The notes under the pieces are model-generated. The model did no database searches, had not been told where the DNA came from, and worked only from the letters and a program-made list of their open reading frames with translations. Both the position numbers and the translations under genes were made by a program. DNA of 40,880 nt from Phycisphaerae bacterium. GTDB taxonomy: Bacteria; Planctomycetota; Phycisphaerae; Phycisphaerales; UBA1924. Positions 7,194 to 14,753 of this stretch are shown piece after piece. The DNA is taken from assembly GCA_002706885.1 (NCBI GenBank), contig PAKY01000016.1, positions 1 through 40,880 of the forward strand, in the 5' to 3' direction. Within the stretch, counting starts at the first letter, position 1. The number at the start of each line of letters is the position of its first letter.

Positions 7194-10061
7194 ATGAAAC
7201 AGCTTTCGACGATGGTGGCCTCGCTCGGCCTGTTCGCGTGCATGTGTCTGTCGCCTGCGTGCGCGACGCAGTCGCCCGGAGCGGTTCGTGTGGACGACGG
7301 CAAGCGGGATCGGGAATTCGCTCCGCGTTTCACGGTGCTCTATCGCCCGGATGATCCGGAACTGGCGTTGCGTCGGCTTGATCTGGAAGAGGTCAGCTAT
7401 TCGGCGCCGTCTTGGAAGTCGGTGTCGGGCGACGCTGGTGGGCTTCGGAACGACGACACGGCGGTGTCGGCGGGCGACGGGCTCGACGCTCGGATTCTCG
7501 GTGGATCGATCGGTGATCGGACGCCTGACCTGTTTCACGCTGCGGCCATTTACACGCTGGACGAGCCCACCTCGATCGAGAGCCATGGATCGGAGCGCGT
7601 TTGGACGTTCGAGGCTGAGGGGCTCGGGCGGCTGGTCGCGACGGTCGATCACGAGACGTATGAGGCGGCGCGGGTGCGTGTCTCGTTCACGGCGGAGCGG
7701 GACGGGTATTTCAGTATTGGGTACACCGGGGCGCCGGCGGTGTCGGCGGATGATCTCGACGAGGTCTGGCAACCGCTGATCTGGCATGAGCGGCGTTTTC
7801 CGAAGATGTCGTACGCGACGCCTTCGTTCATGGCGACGCTGCCGACGGCTCTGGTTTCGTCGGGCGGGGTGACGGTCGGCGTGGCGGCGGATCCGTCGAT
7901 GGTTCCGTTCCAGCCGCTGCCGCTGCTGGAGAACTCCCAGTTCATGCTGGCGTCTCGGGACGAGTCGGGGATGGCGCGGCCGATGGTGTTTGCGCCGATG
8001 CTCGGTGGCATGGGGTCGGAGATGCGGTCTGGCGTTGAGGTGAGCTTCGATCTGCACCTGATCGCGGAAGCGGCTTCGGTTGACGAGGTGTTCGAGTCGA
8101 CGGCCCGTGAATTGTGCGGGTTTGAGGACGTTCGGGAGAATCTCGACGAGAACCTGAACGCGACGCTCGAGCGGATGATCGAGTACGGCATGTCGTCGTA
8201 TTCGCGGTTCAACGATGCGCTGCGCGGGTGCGCGTATGACACGGATGTGCCGTCTGCGGTGAAGAACGTGTCGGCGCTGCACCCGCTGTCGGTCGCGATC
8301 GTCACGGACGACGCGGCGCCGTTCGAGGAGCGGGCGCTGCCGATCCACGAGTACCTGCTGAGTCGGGAAAAGCTGCTCTTCAACATCGATCCCGAGGTGA
8401 AGATCCAGAGTCCGTCGTCGGCGATGCGGGGGCCGGCGTCGAACGTGAGCGAGCTTGCGGCGTGGCACGCGATCAGCGGCGGGCGTGATCTGGCGAGTCT
8501 GACGTACGCGGAGCGGCTGCTCGACGTGGAGCGGACGCTGAACCTCGATGTCGTGGAGCGGGGCGATACGTGGCAGTCGCTGCTGGCGATCGGAACGGCG
8601 GGGGGCGCAGCGGAGCGTTCGCGGGTTGACGATGCGCTCGTTGATATGGAGCGGTATGTCGAGGAGCGGGTGGAAACGGCGCAGGTCGACTACTCGGATC
8701 CGGACTCGCGGGGGATGTTCTTCTGGACGTCGTTCGTGCCGCGATTCATGGACTTGTACTGGGCGTACGAGGAGACGGGGGAAGCGGCGCTGCTTCAGGC
8801 GACGCACGAGGCCGCTCGGGCGTACGCGACGTTCTGCTGGATGTTCCCGGCGCCGCCTGAGGGCGGTGTGCTCGTGAATGAGGGTGGGTACGCGCCGCAG
8901 TACTGGTACTTGCAGCGAAAGGGTCACGAGCGGATGGAGGCGGCGGAGCGTGAGGTTCCGGCGTGGCAATTGAGCGAGCTTGGGCTGACGCCTGAGTCGA
9001 GCGGAACGGCGCATGGGCATCGCGGGATCTTCATGGCGACGTACGCGCCGTTCATGATGCGGGTTGCGGCGGATACCGGGGACCCGTTCCTGCGGGACAT
9101 CGCTCGGAGCGCGATCGTGGGACGGTACCGGAACTTCCCGGGGTACCACATCAATACTGCGCGTACTGACGTGTACATGAACGCGGACTACCCGCTCCGG
9201 GATCACAAGGCGATCGGGTACAACTCGATGCATTACAACCACGTGTGGCCGATGATCTCGATGCTGATCGACTATCTCGCCGCCGATGTGTACGACGCGT
9301 CGGATGGCGCGATTGACTTCCCGGGTCGATTTGTCGAGGGGTACGCGTATCTCCAGCAGCTTGCGCCGGGGGATCGGGTCGGGCGGTTCTATGACCGTGA
9401 CGACGCGCGGCTTTGGATGCCCGCGGAGCTTGTTGATACCGGTAATCCGCAGCTCAATTGGATCGCTGCGCGGGGGGACGGGCGCGTCTACGTCGCGCTG
9501 GTGAACCAGTCGGACCGGACGGTGGAAGCGGACGTGCGTGTCGACACCGATCGTGCGGGGTTGGGCGAGTCGTCGAAGGCTCGGGTTTGGGTCGACAATG
9601 GACGTCCCGAGCGTGCCGATGTTCGTGGCGGGCGGCTTCCCGTTCGCGTGCCCGCTCGGGGAATCGTCGCGTTCGAACTCTCCGGCGCGACGCCAGACGT
9701 GCGGTTCCAGGAGCGGGTCGGCGCGGGCGAAGGGCCGGGAGCGGGCGCGGTACACGAGGCTTCGATGAATCTTGGCGACGCGGGCGAGGTCCGGGCGGCG
9801 CTGGTCGATATGGGCCAGAGCCTGGCGTCGGTCTACGTCTACTCGCGGGCGGCAGCGGGAGAGCTCAAGCGATGCGAGTTCGCGTGCCGGGGTCGTTTGG
9901 TCGATGGGACGTGGGGCGAGTGGGAGCGAGTGGACGACGCGGCTTATCCGTTTGAGGCTCGCTTTGCGGCGCCCGAGAACTCGTCAGAACTCGAGGTTCG
10001 TGTCAGGACGAGCGACGCGACGGGAGCCGAGCGGAGCGGGGTAGCGATGCTTCGTCCGTGA
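7194..10061 (+). CDS. Large secreted protein of unknown family, possible alpha/alpha-barrel carbohydrate-active enzyme
   Basis: A 955-residue protein that I cannot place in a named family. A signal sequence covers about residues 1-23 (hydrophobic ASLGLFACMCLSPACA); the Cys residues do not form a clear lipobox. About residues 30-310 look beta-rich. Residues about 320-730 are helix-rich with many aromatic and His residues (FFWTSFVPRFMDLYWAYEET, NSMHYNHVWPMISMLIDYL), as in alpha/alpha-barrel glycosidases and polysaccharide lyases. The last 230 residues look like beta-sandwich domains. The ATG at 7194 was chosen because the signal peptide begins there; an in-frame TTG 30 bases upstream is less likely. 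It diverges from the GH27 operon and precedes a prepilin-like gene. A role in glycan breakdown is inferred from context and fold impression only. Confidence 0.85.
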   Translation: MKQLSTMVASLGLFACMCLSPACATQSPGAVRVDDGKRDREFAPRFTVLYRPDDPELALRRLDLEEVSYSAPSWKSVSGDAGGLRNDDTAVSAGDGLDARILGGSIGDRTPDLFHAAAIYTLDEPTSIESHGSERVWTFEAEGLGRLVATVDHETYEAARVRVSFTAERDGYFSIGYTGAPAVSADDLDEVWQPLIWHERRFPKMSYATPSFMATLPTALVSSGGVTVGVAADPSMVPFQPLPLLENSQFMLASRDESGMARPMVFAPMLGGMGSEMRSGVEVSFDLHLIAEAASVDEVFESTARELCGFEDVRENLDENLNATLERMIEYGMSSYSRFNDALRGCAYDTDVPSAVKNVSALHPLSVAIVTDDAAPFEERALPIHEYLLSREKLLFNIDPEVKIQSPSSAMRGPASNVSELAAWHAISGGRDLASLTYAERLLDVERTLNLDVVERGDTWQSLLAIGTAGGAAERSRVDDALVDMERYVEERVETAQVDYSDPDSRGMFFWTSFVPRFMDLYWAYEETGEAALLQATHEAARAYATFCWMFPAPPEGGVLVNEGGYAPQYWYLQRKGHERMEAAEREVPAWQLSELGLTPESSGTAHGHRGIFMATYAPFMMRVAADTGDPFLRDIARSAIVGRYRNFPGYHINTARTDVYMNADYPLRDHKAIGYNSMHYNHVWPMISMLIDYLAADVYDASDGAIDFPGRFVEGYAYLQQLAPGDRVGRFYDRDDARLWMPAELVDTGNPQLNWIAARGDGRVYVALVNQSDRTVEADVRVDTDRAGLGESSKARVWVDNGRPERADVRGGRLPVRVPARGIVAFELSGATPDVRFQERVGAGEGPGAGAVHEASMNLGDAGEVRAALVDMGQSLASVYVYSRAAAGELKRCEFACRGRLVDGTWGEWERVDDAAYPFEARFAAPENSSELEVRVRTSDATGAERSGVAMLRP

Positions 10062-10170
10062 ACGGCGCCGGGTACGCGGTCTGCGGGGTCTGGGCGGGGA
10101 TGGGGTGTCGCATGCGTTTCAATGCGTGGCGCATACACGGCTGGTCTTTCGGTGGAACGTCGCCGATACT

Positions 10171-10185
10171 GTAAACGCTTCAGAA
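10171..10185. promoter_or_regulatory. Candidate LacI-family operator, site B
   Basis: CTGTAAACGCTTCAG, an imperfect palindrome (CTG and CAG ends, central ACG) 29 bases before the prepilin-like start codon. Read on the minus strand it fits 11 of 14 positions of TGWAANCGNTNWCA. It shares the AACGCTT core with sites A and C. Its position close to the start would suit a repressor. It is the least similar of the three AACGCTT-core sites and could be chance. Confidence 0.35.
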
Positions 10186-10200
10186 GACTTTCTGCAGGCG

Positions 10201-10209
10201 AAAGGTGAG
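10201..10209 (+). promoter_or_regulatory. Ribosome binding site deciding the start at 10214
   Basis: AAAGGTGAG ends four bases before the ATG at 10214. It supports that ATG over the in-frame GTG at 10205, which lies inside the site itself. Confidence 0.7.
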
Positions 10210-10213
10210 TCAG

Positions 10214-11173
10214 ATGCATTGCTCGCGTAAACCTATTCGGCGGCAGCGTTTCACGGTCGGTCAGCGTGGTTTCACGCTCATCGAGTTGCTGGTTGTTATC
10301 GCGATCATTGCGCTGCTGATCGGGATCCTGCTGCCGGCTCTGGCGCAGGCCCGGAAGGCGGCCCAGTCGACCGCGTGTCTCGCCAACGTGCGCTCGATGG
10401 CGCAGGCGGCGATGATCTACGCGAGCGACTACGACGACCACCTTGTTCGCGGCGAGTGGCTGTCGGACGCGAATGTGAGCGGGTACTCGAACCACGGGCC
10501 GTATCGCGGGCCGGGGTCGAACATCCGCGAGTACTACTGGGAGCTTCTCTGGCCGTATCTGAGCATGCCAGAGGTACCGCAGAGCACGCTGTTCGGAGCT
10601 CAGGACAACGGGCACGACCTCGAGGTCAGCGCGACGAACAACGGGATGGAGAGCTTCCTCCCGTACGAGGGCACCGCGATGCGATGCCCGGCCCACAATG
10701 ATTCTCCCGGCGCGACTGAGAACGATCGGCGGTCCTACGGCGTGAGCGCGTTGTTGCACCCGAGCGGAGCGACGTCGTCGGTCAACGGCTTCACGGGTCG
10801 TGTTGAGGTCACTGCTCGCTATCCGCAGGTAATGGCCCGGGTCTCGCAGATCTTCCTGCCGGCGTCGGGTGTCTTCGTCGTCGATCAGTCGGGTAATTCG
10901 CTCATGCGGCTTGGCGAGATCGCGAAGGTGTTCGACGATCCGCCACTCGAGTACGGGAGCGTTGTAAACCAGATCGACTATCGTCCGCGGCACGGCAACG
11001 AGGTCAGCGTCGGTTACGCCGACGGCCACGCGGCGACGCAGGGCGTCAACGACCTGGTCTGGGACCATCAGGCGACCAACGACCAAGAGCGCTCACGGTT
11101 CTGGGAGATCTGGGGCGGTGATCCGACGATTTCCGAGACCGAGCAGGAAGCCCGTTGGCAGGTGAATCACTGA
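10214..11173 (+). CDS. Prepilin-type protein with GFTLIE and H-X9-DG motifs
   Basis: A 319-residue pseudopilin-like protein. Residues 19-24 are GFTLIE, the type IV prepilin peptidase site (cut after Gly19, Glu at mature position 5), followed by the hydrophobic helix [20 protein letters not shown]. Near the C-terminus His260 is followed by nine residues and then Asp-Gly (270-271), matching the H-X9-DG mark of the large planctomycete/lentisphaera family of such proteins. These are thought to be processed and sorted to the envelope through type II secretion/type IV pilus-like machinery, but their role is poorly known. The gene follows the large secreted protein by 152 bases, has operator-like site B just upstream, and converges on the PhoD-like gene. 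No other pilus or secretion gene is nearby, which suggests a sugar-linked rather than a structural pilus role. Confidence 0.92.
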   Translation: MHCSRKPIRRQRFTVGQRGFTLIELLVVIAIIALLIGILLPALAQARKAAQSTACLANVRSMAQAAMIYASDYDDHLVRGEWLSDANVSGYSNHGPYRGPGSNIREYYWELLWPYLSMPEVPQSTLFGAQDNGHDLEVSATNNGMESFLPYEGTAMRCPAHNDSPGATENDRRSYGVSALLHPSGATSSVNGFTGRVEVTARYPQVMARVSQIFLPASGVFVVDQSGNSLMRLGEIAKVFDDPPLEYGSVVNQIDYRPRHGNEVSVGYADGHAATQGVNDLVWDHQATNDQERSRFWEIWGGDPTISETEQEARWQVNH

Positions 11174-11178
11174 CTCGA

Positions 11179-11201
11179 CCGGGTTGCGGCTATTCAACCG
11201 G
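11179..11201. terminator. Weak bidirectional hairpin between convergent genes
   Basis: CCGGGTTG (11179-11186) can pair with CAACCGG (11195-11201) around an 8-base loop, with one bulged G. It spans the 16-base gap between the prepilin-like gene and the convergent PhoD-like gene. It has no T-run, so it may not act as an intrinsic terminator. Confidence 0.25.
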
Positions 11202-13103
11202 CGTCGGTCGCACCCCGGTCGCCGCGTCGAGTGTCGGGCTTGTCTCGCCGGTTCGGATCGTGAATGGACCGTCGCTGAAGACCGGTGGACGGAAGCTCGA
11301 TTCGTCGACGCGTTTGTTGTAGAGCACCTCGCCGGTCGATTCATCGATGACCTGGACGACGAAGGGCTTCTGGGTGTCGACGTCGATGGCGGGCAGATAG
11401 CCGGTTGGCTGGCGGCCGTCGTTGTCGGACGCATCGATGGTGATCGGCCATCCGGTCAGTTGCTTCGCGGTTGGGTCGGTGGGGTCTGTCCACCGTGGCC
11501 AGGCCTCGAACGTGATGGTGTCATCGATCTTGTTGAATCGGACGAGGCCGAGACCGTCGCCGTAGCGGCCCGGGGTCATGTCCGTCGTCGGATCGCGGCG
11601 GACCTCGCGAGCGATGGGCATCGGGTTCCCGTAGGCGTGCATCGTGATCATGTTGCCAAGCCCGTCGAGGTAGTCGCCCGTCCACGGGAGCGGAGCGTCT
11701 TCGATCGGGTCGTTCCCGGGCTGTTCGTCGAGCGGCCACCACCATCGCTGGTAGTAGGTGTTGACCACGGCGGGGCCGATGTATGCGAAGGGCCCGTCAC
11801 GGTATTCATCGATCCCGTGCTGCACGACGGTGGCGAGGTGTTGATCGCCCGCGAGGTGGACGGCGCCGGCTCGGCGGATGGCGCGCAGCGCGCGGTTCCT
11901 CGCGGTCTGCGGCCAGCCGTTGCAATCGAGGTCGGCAAGGAGTCGGTTCTCGAACTTGCCGTGAAGATGGACGGCGCCGCAGAAGCCGGTCTGGCTGACG
12001 ACGGCCTTCATCTCCTGCCCGGACCAGTTTTCTCCCCAATCGTTGAGAAACGTGATCTGGCGGTCGCCGAGGAGTTTGAGGCCGGGGAGATCGATGGCGT
12101 CGCGGTCGTAGGACGGATCGGTGATGTGGTCGTAGCGAGGGCCCATCTTCGGGAGGCGCCACTCGGGCGCGCTCTTGAACTTGCGGTCTTCCAGGATCGC
12201 GAAGCCGACGCCGCCGACGGTGAGTGAGGTGTAGTAGACGCCGATGCCCTGCGCGACCGGCGTCGGGTCGTACGGGTCGGGGAGGTGCCAGGTCTGGAGC
12301 CGTTCGACCGCTCGGACGTATTCCGGGGGCGACTTGTAGCCGCCAGCGTCACCTCCCTCGTGGGTGCGAGCGGGCTCGCCTCCCTCGCCCCAGAGGTTGC
12401 CGTGCCCGATGTCGTGGTCGTCGGGGATGGTCACCACTGGACGGTCGATGAGGACGTCGCGGTAGCGGCTGCCCCAGAGGAGCCAGGCCGCCGTGTGCTG
12501 AGTGTGGTCGTAGACCTGGTCGCCGACGAAGAGGAGGACGTCGGGGTCGTGGTGTTTGATCATCGCGACGATGTCGTCGCGGTCGCGGCGGTCCTGGTTC
12601 GAGTCGCAGCTCATGAGGCCGACAACGATTGAGTCCTTGTCGACGGGGTCGCTGCGGATCGTGCCTGTCAGCACCGAGTCGCCGTGGCGGAGTCGGTAGG
12701 TCGCTTCGCGCGACTGGTCCCAGTTGTCGATCCGGAAGTGAGCGGACCATCCGTACTCGATGACGTTGGCGCCGCCGACGGGTTCGAAGCCCTCGCCGGT
12801 GTCGATTTCGAGCGAGACCTCGCGGGTCTCATCGGGCAGGAGGGGGTAGAGCTGCGCCGTGAGCTTGAGGACGCCTCCGTCGTGGGTGTAGAGCGCGAAG
12901 CCGATGGTTTCGTCGCGAGGGACGTCGAGGAACGAGGTCCATCGCGGGCGTTCGGGCGTGCCGGGTTCCTTGTTCCACCAAGCGCCGCGGGTTGCCGAGT
13001 CGTAGTTCTCCGGCTCGTATGCGCTCGCGACCTGACCCGCGGACAGCACGGCGACGACGTAGGGAGTGAGGCGTACTCGGCGCGGCATCGGATGCGTGTG
13101 CAT
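11190..13103 (-). CDS. PhoD-like metallophosphatase/phosphodiesterase, secreted
   Basis: A 637-residue protein of the PhoD branch of the metallophosphoesterase fold, expected to hydrolyse phosphomonoesters or phosphodiesters outside the cytoplasm. Metal-ligand motifs in order are LMSCDSN (Asp167), LLFVGDQVYDH (Asp195, Tyr198), IPDDHDIGHGN (228-236) and, later, HLAGDQHLA. An N-terminal hydrophobic segment (YVVAVLSAGQVASA, about residues 15-28) serves as signal peptide, and a beta-domain of about 130 residues precedes the catalytic core, as in PhoD-type enzymes. The first ATG has AAAGGT upstream; Met6 is an alternative. It stands alone between a convergent prepilin-like gene and a divergent sulfatase, so its link to the sulfated-glycan genes is only by proximity. 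Which phosphoester it uses is not visible. Confidence 0.9.
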   Translation of the reverse strand: MHTHPMPRRVRLTPYVVAVLSAGQVASAYEPENYDSATRGAWWNKEPGTPERPRWTSFLDVPRDETIGFALYTHDGGVLKLTAQLYPLLPDETREVSLEIDTGEGFEPVGGANVIEYGWSAHFRIDNWDQSREATYRLRHGDSVLTGTIRSDPVDKDSIVVGLMSCDSNQDRRDRDDIVAMIKHHDPDVLLFVGDQVYDHTQHTAAWLLWGSRYRDVLIDRPVVTIPDDHDIGHGNLWGEGGEPARTHEGGDAGGYKSPPEYVRAVERLQTWHLPDPYDPTPVAQGIGVYYTSLTVGGVGFAILEDRKFKSAPEWRLPKMGPRYDHITDPSYDRDAIDLPGLKLLGDRQITFLNDWGENWSGQEMKAVVSQTGFCGAVHLHGKFENRLLADLDCNGWPQTARNRALRAIRRAGAVHLAGDQHLATVVQHGIDEYRDGPFAYIGPAVVNTYYQRWWWPLDEQPGNDPIEDAPLPWTGDYLDGLGNMITMHAYGNPMPIAREVRRDPTTDMTPGRYGDGLGLVRFNKIDDTITFEAWPRWTDPTDPTAKQLTGWPITIDASDNDGRQPTGYLPAIDVDTQKPFVVQVIDESTGEVLYNKRVDESSFRPPVFSDGPFTIRTGETSPTLDAATGVRPTPVE

Positions 13104-13338
13104 GGTGGCGTCGACCTTTCAGAATCGGTCTCTGGTGGCGGCGAGGACTCGATCTGAGCATGTCGAGTGGTCCAATGAAGCCGCCGAAGCGGCAGTATGA
13201 ACGGTTGGCGTTCGTCGCGCGCGTTCAGCCTGCGCAACGTGCTGATCCGAATGCGTCGGGTCGAGTTGAAGCGGTCGCACCCCCCGATGACCGCGGATGG
13301 GGAGCATGTATCCTGCGGTTGCATCGGGTTCACGTTGC

Positions 13339-13344
13339 GGAGGT
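13339..13344 (+). promoter_or_regulatory. Shine-Dalgarno site deciding a GTG start
   Basis: GGAGGT lies six bases before the GTG at 13351. It marks that GTG as the sulfatase start in preference to the in-frame ATG codons at 13297 and 13306, which would put extra polar residues ahead of the signal peptide. Confidence 0.7.
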
Positions 13345-13350
13345 ATCGCG

Positions 13351-14736
13351 GTGACTACGCGAGCAAGAGTTCTATGGGTTCTTTCGATTCTCGCGGCGGT
13401 GATCCCGACGGTAGCGACACCGATGGTCAGGGCCGAGCCGAACGGCGGGACGACCGCTGTCAACAGCGTCGTTCTGTTCGTTGACGACCTCGGATGGGCG
13501 GATCTCGCGTATCGGCTCTCGGACTTGCCCACGCCCAACATCGATCGGCTGCGGGCTGAGGGGATGACGTTCGTCAACGCGTACGCCGCGTCGCCGACGT
13601 GCAGCCCCAGCCGGGCGACGATGCTGACCGGTCGGAGCGCTGCGCGGTTGCGTCTGGCGCGGCACATCCCGCACAACGCAACGGGGGCGTTTCACACCAT
13701 CGAGAGCGATCCGGCGCGGTTCCCGTCGCGAAATTGGCTGCCGCTCGAGGAGCGGACTTTCGCCGAGGCGTTGCGGGATCGGGGATATCGAACAGCGTTT
13801 GTCGGCAAATGGCACCTCGGTCCGGAGGCGTACTTCCCAATCCATCAAGGGTTCGACGAGCAGCACGGCGTGACTGATCGCGGGCAGCCAAGGAGCTACT
13901 ACCCGTCGTTCTTCGGGCCTGACGTCGAGACCTACGCGGACGGCGAGGTGGGCGCGTATCTCACCGATCGGATGACCGATGACGCCATCGGCTTCCTCGA
14001 GCGGCAGTCGGAAGCAACCCCCTTTCATCTCTCGGTGTTCTACTACGCGGTCCACACGCCGCACGTGGGTCGGAGAGACCTCGTTGCGAGGCTGGCGGAG
14101 TCAACGGATCTGGAGGGGGCCGAACTCGAGCACGCGGCGATGCTTCTTGCCGTTGACGAATCGGTCGGGCGCGCTCGCAGCGTTCTTGAGCGGAAGGGTC
14201 TGTCCCAAGACACGCTTCTGCTCTTCGTGGGTGATCAAGGGGGGCCGTTCGACAATTCGCCCCTCCGCGGTCAGAAGATGGGCGGAACGGCTTTGTACGA
14301 GGGGGGATCGCGCGTGCCGTTCGTCGCGGTCTGGCCCGGGCATATTCCCGGCGGGACGGTCGTGGCGGCGCCGGGGACGACCGAGGACGTGTTCCCGACG
14401 CTTGTTGAGGCGAGCGGTGTGAACGACTCGGACGGTGGTGAGGTTGACGGCGAGAGTCTCATGCCGCTGCTGACCGGGTCGGGCAGCTTGCGGCGTGATC
14501 AGGTGGTGCTCTATCGGAGCTATGAGTCCAGATACGCGGCGATTCGGGTCGGGGACTGGAAGCTGATCGCTTACCGCGATGGGCGTTCGGAGTTGTATGA
14601 CCTTGGCGCTGACCCCTCGGAGAGTGAGGACGTTGGGGACGCGCACTCGGCAACGCGACGGGATCTGATCGACCGACTGGTCGCTTGGGAGCGGCGGATG
14701 GGCGTGGAGGCGTTCACCCCGCCGTTCGACCGCTGA
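13351..14736 (+). CDS. Secreted type I sulfatase
   Basis: A 461-residue sulfatase from a GTG start backed by GGAGGT. The signal peptide covers about residues 1-28 (VLWVLSILAAVIPTVATP). The signature CSPSRATMLTGR begins at Cys84, the formylglycine precursor. VDDLGWADLAY supplies N-terminal metal ligands, FVGKWHLG the conserved Lys-Trp-His, and FVGDQGG the second metal site, again with Gln where most relatives have Asn or His. LYEGGSRVPF and a C-terminal GDWKLIAY/ELYDLGADPSE block complete the family pattern. It is transcribed away from the PhoD-like gene and converges on a beta-helix gene only 17 bases later. The substrate is not known; sulfated glycan is likely from the neighbourhood. Confidence 0.92.
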   Translation: MTTRARVLWVLSILAAVIPTVATPMVRAEPNGGTTAVNSVVLFVDDLGWADLAYRLSDLPTPNIDRLRAEGMTFVNAYAASPTCSPSRATMLTGRSAARLRLARHIPHNATGAFHTIESDPARFPSRNWLPLEERTFAEALRDRGYRTAFVGKWHLGPEAYFPIHQGFDEQHGVTDRGQPRSYYPSFFGPDVETYADGEVGAYLTDRMTDDAIGFLERQSEATPFHLSVFYYAVHTPHVGRRDLVARLAESTDLEGAELEHAAMLLAVDESVGRARSVLERKGLSQDTLLLFVGDQGGPFDNSPLRGQKMGGTALYEGGSRVPFVAVWPGHIPGGTVVAAPGTTEDVFPTLVEASGVNDSDGGEVDGESLMPLLTGSGSLRRDQVVLYRSYESRYAAIRVGDWKLIAYRDGRSELYDLGADPSESEDVGDAHSATRRDLIDRLVAWERRMGVEAFTPPFDR

Positions 14737-14753
14737 CGGCGGGATCGATCGGA

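Noticed and set aside
6966-9755. 929-codon minus-strand open frame
   Set aside because: It is the reverse of the secreted protein at 7194-10061; it is extremely rich in Arg, His and Pro and has no signal peptide or domain.
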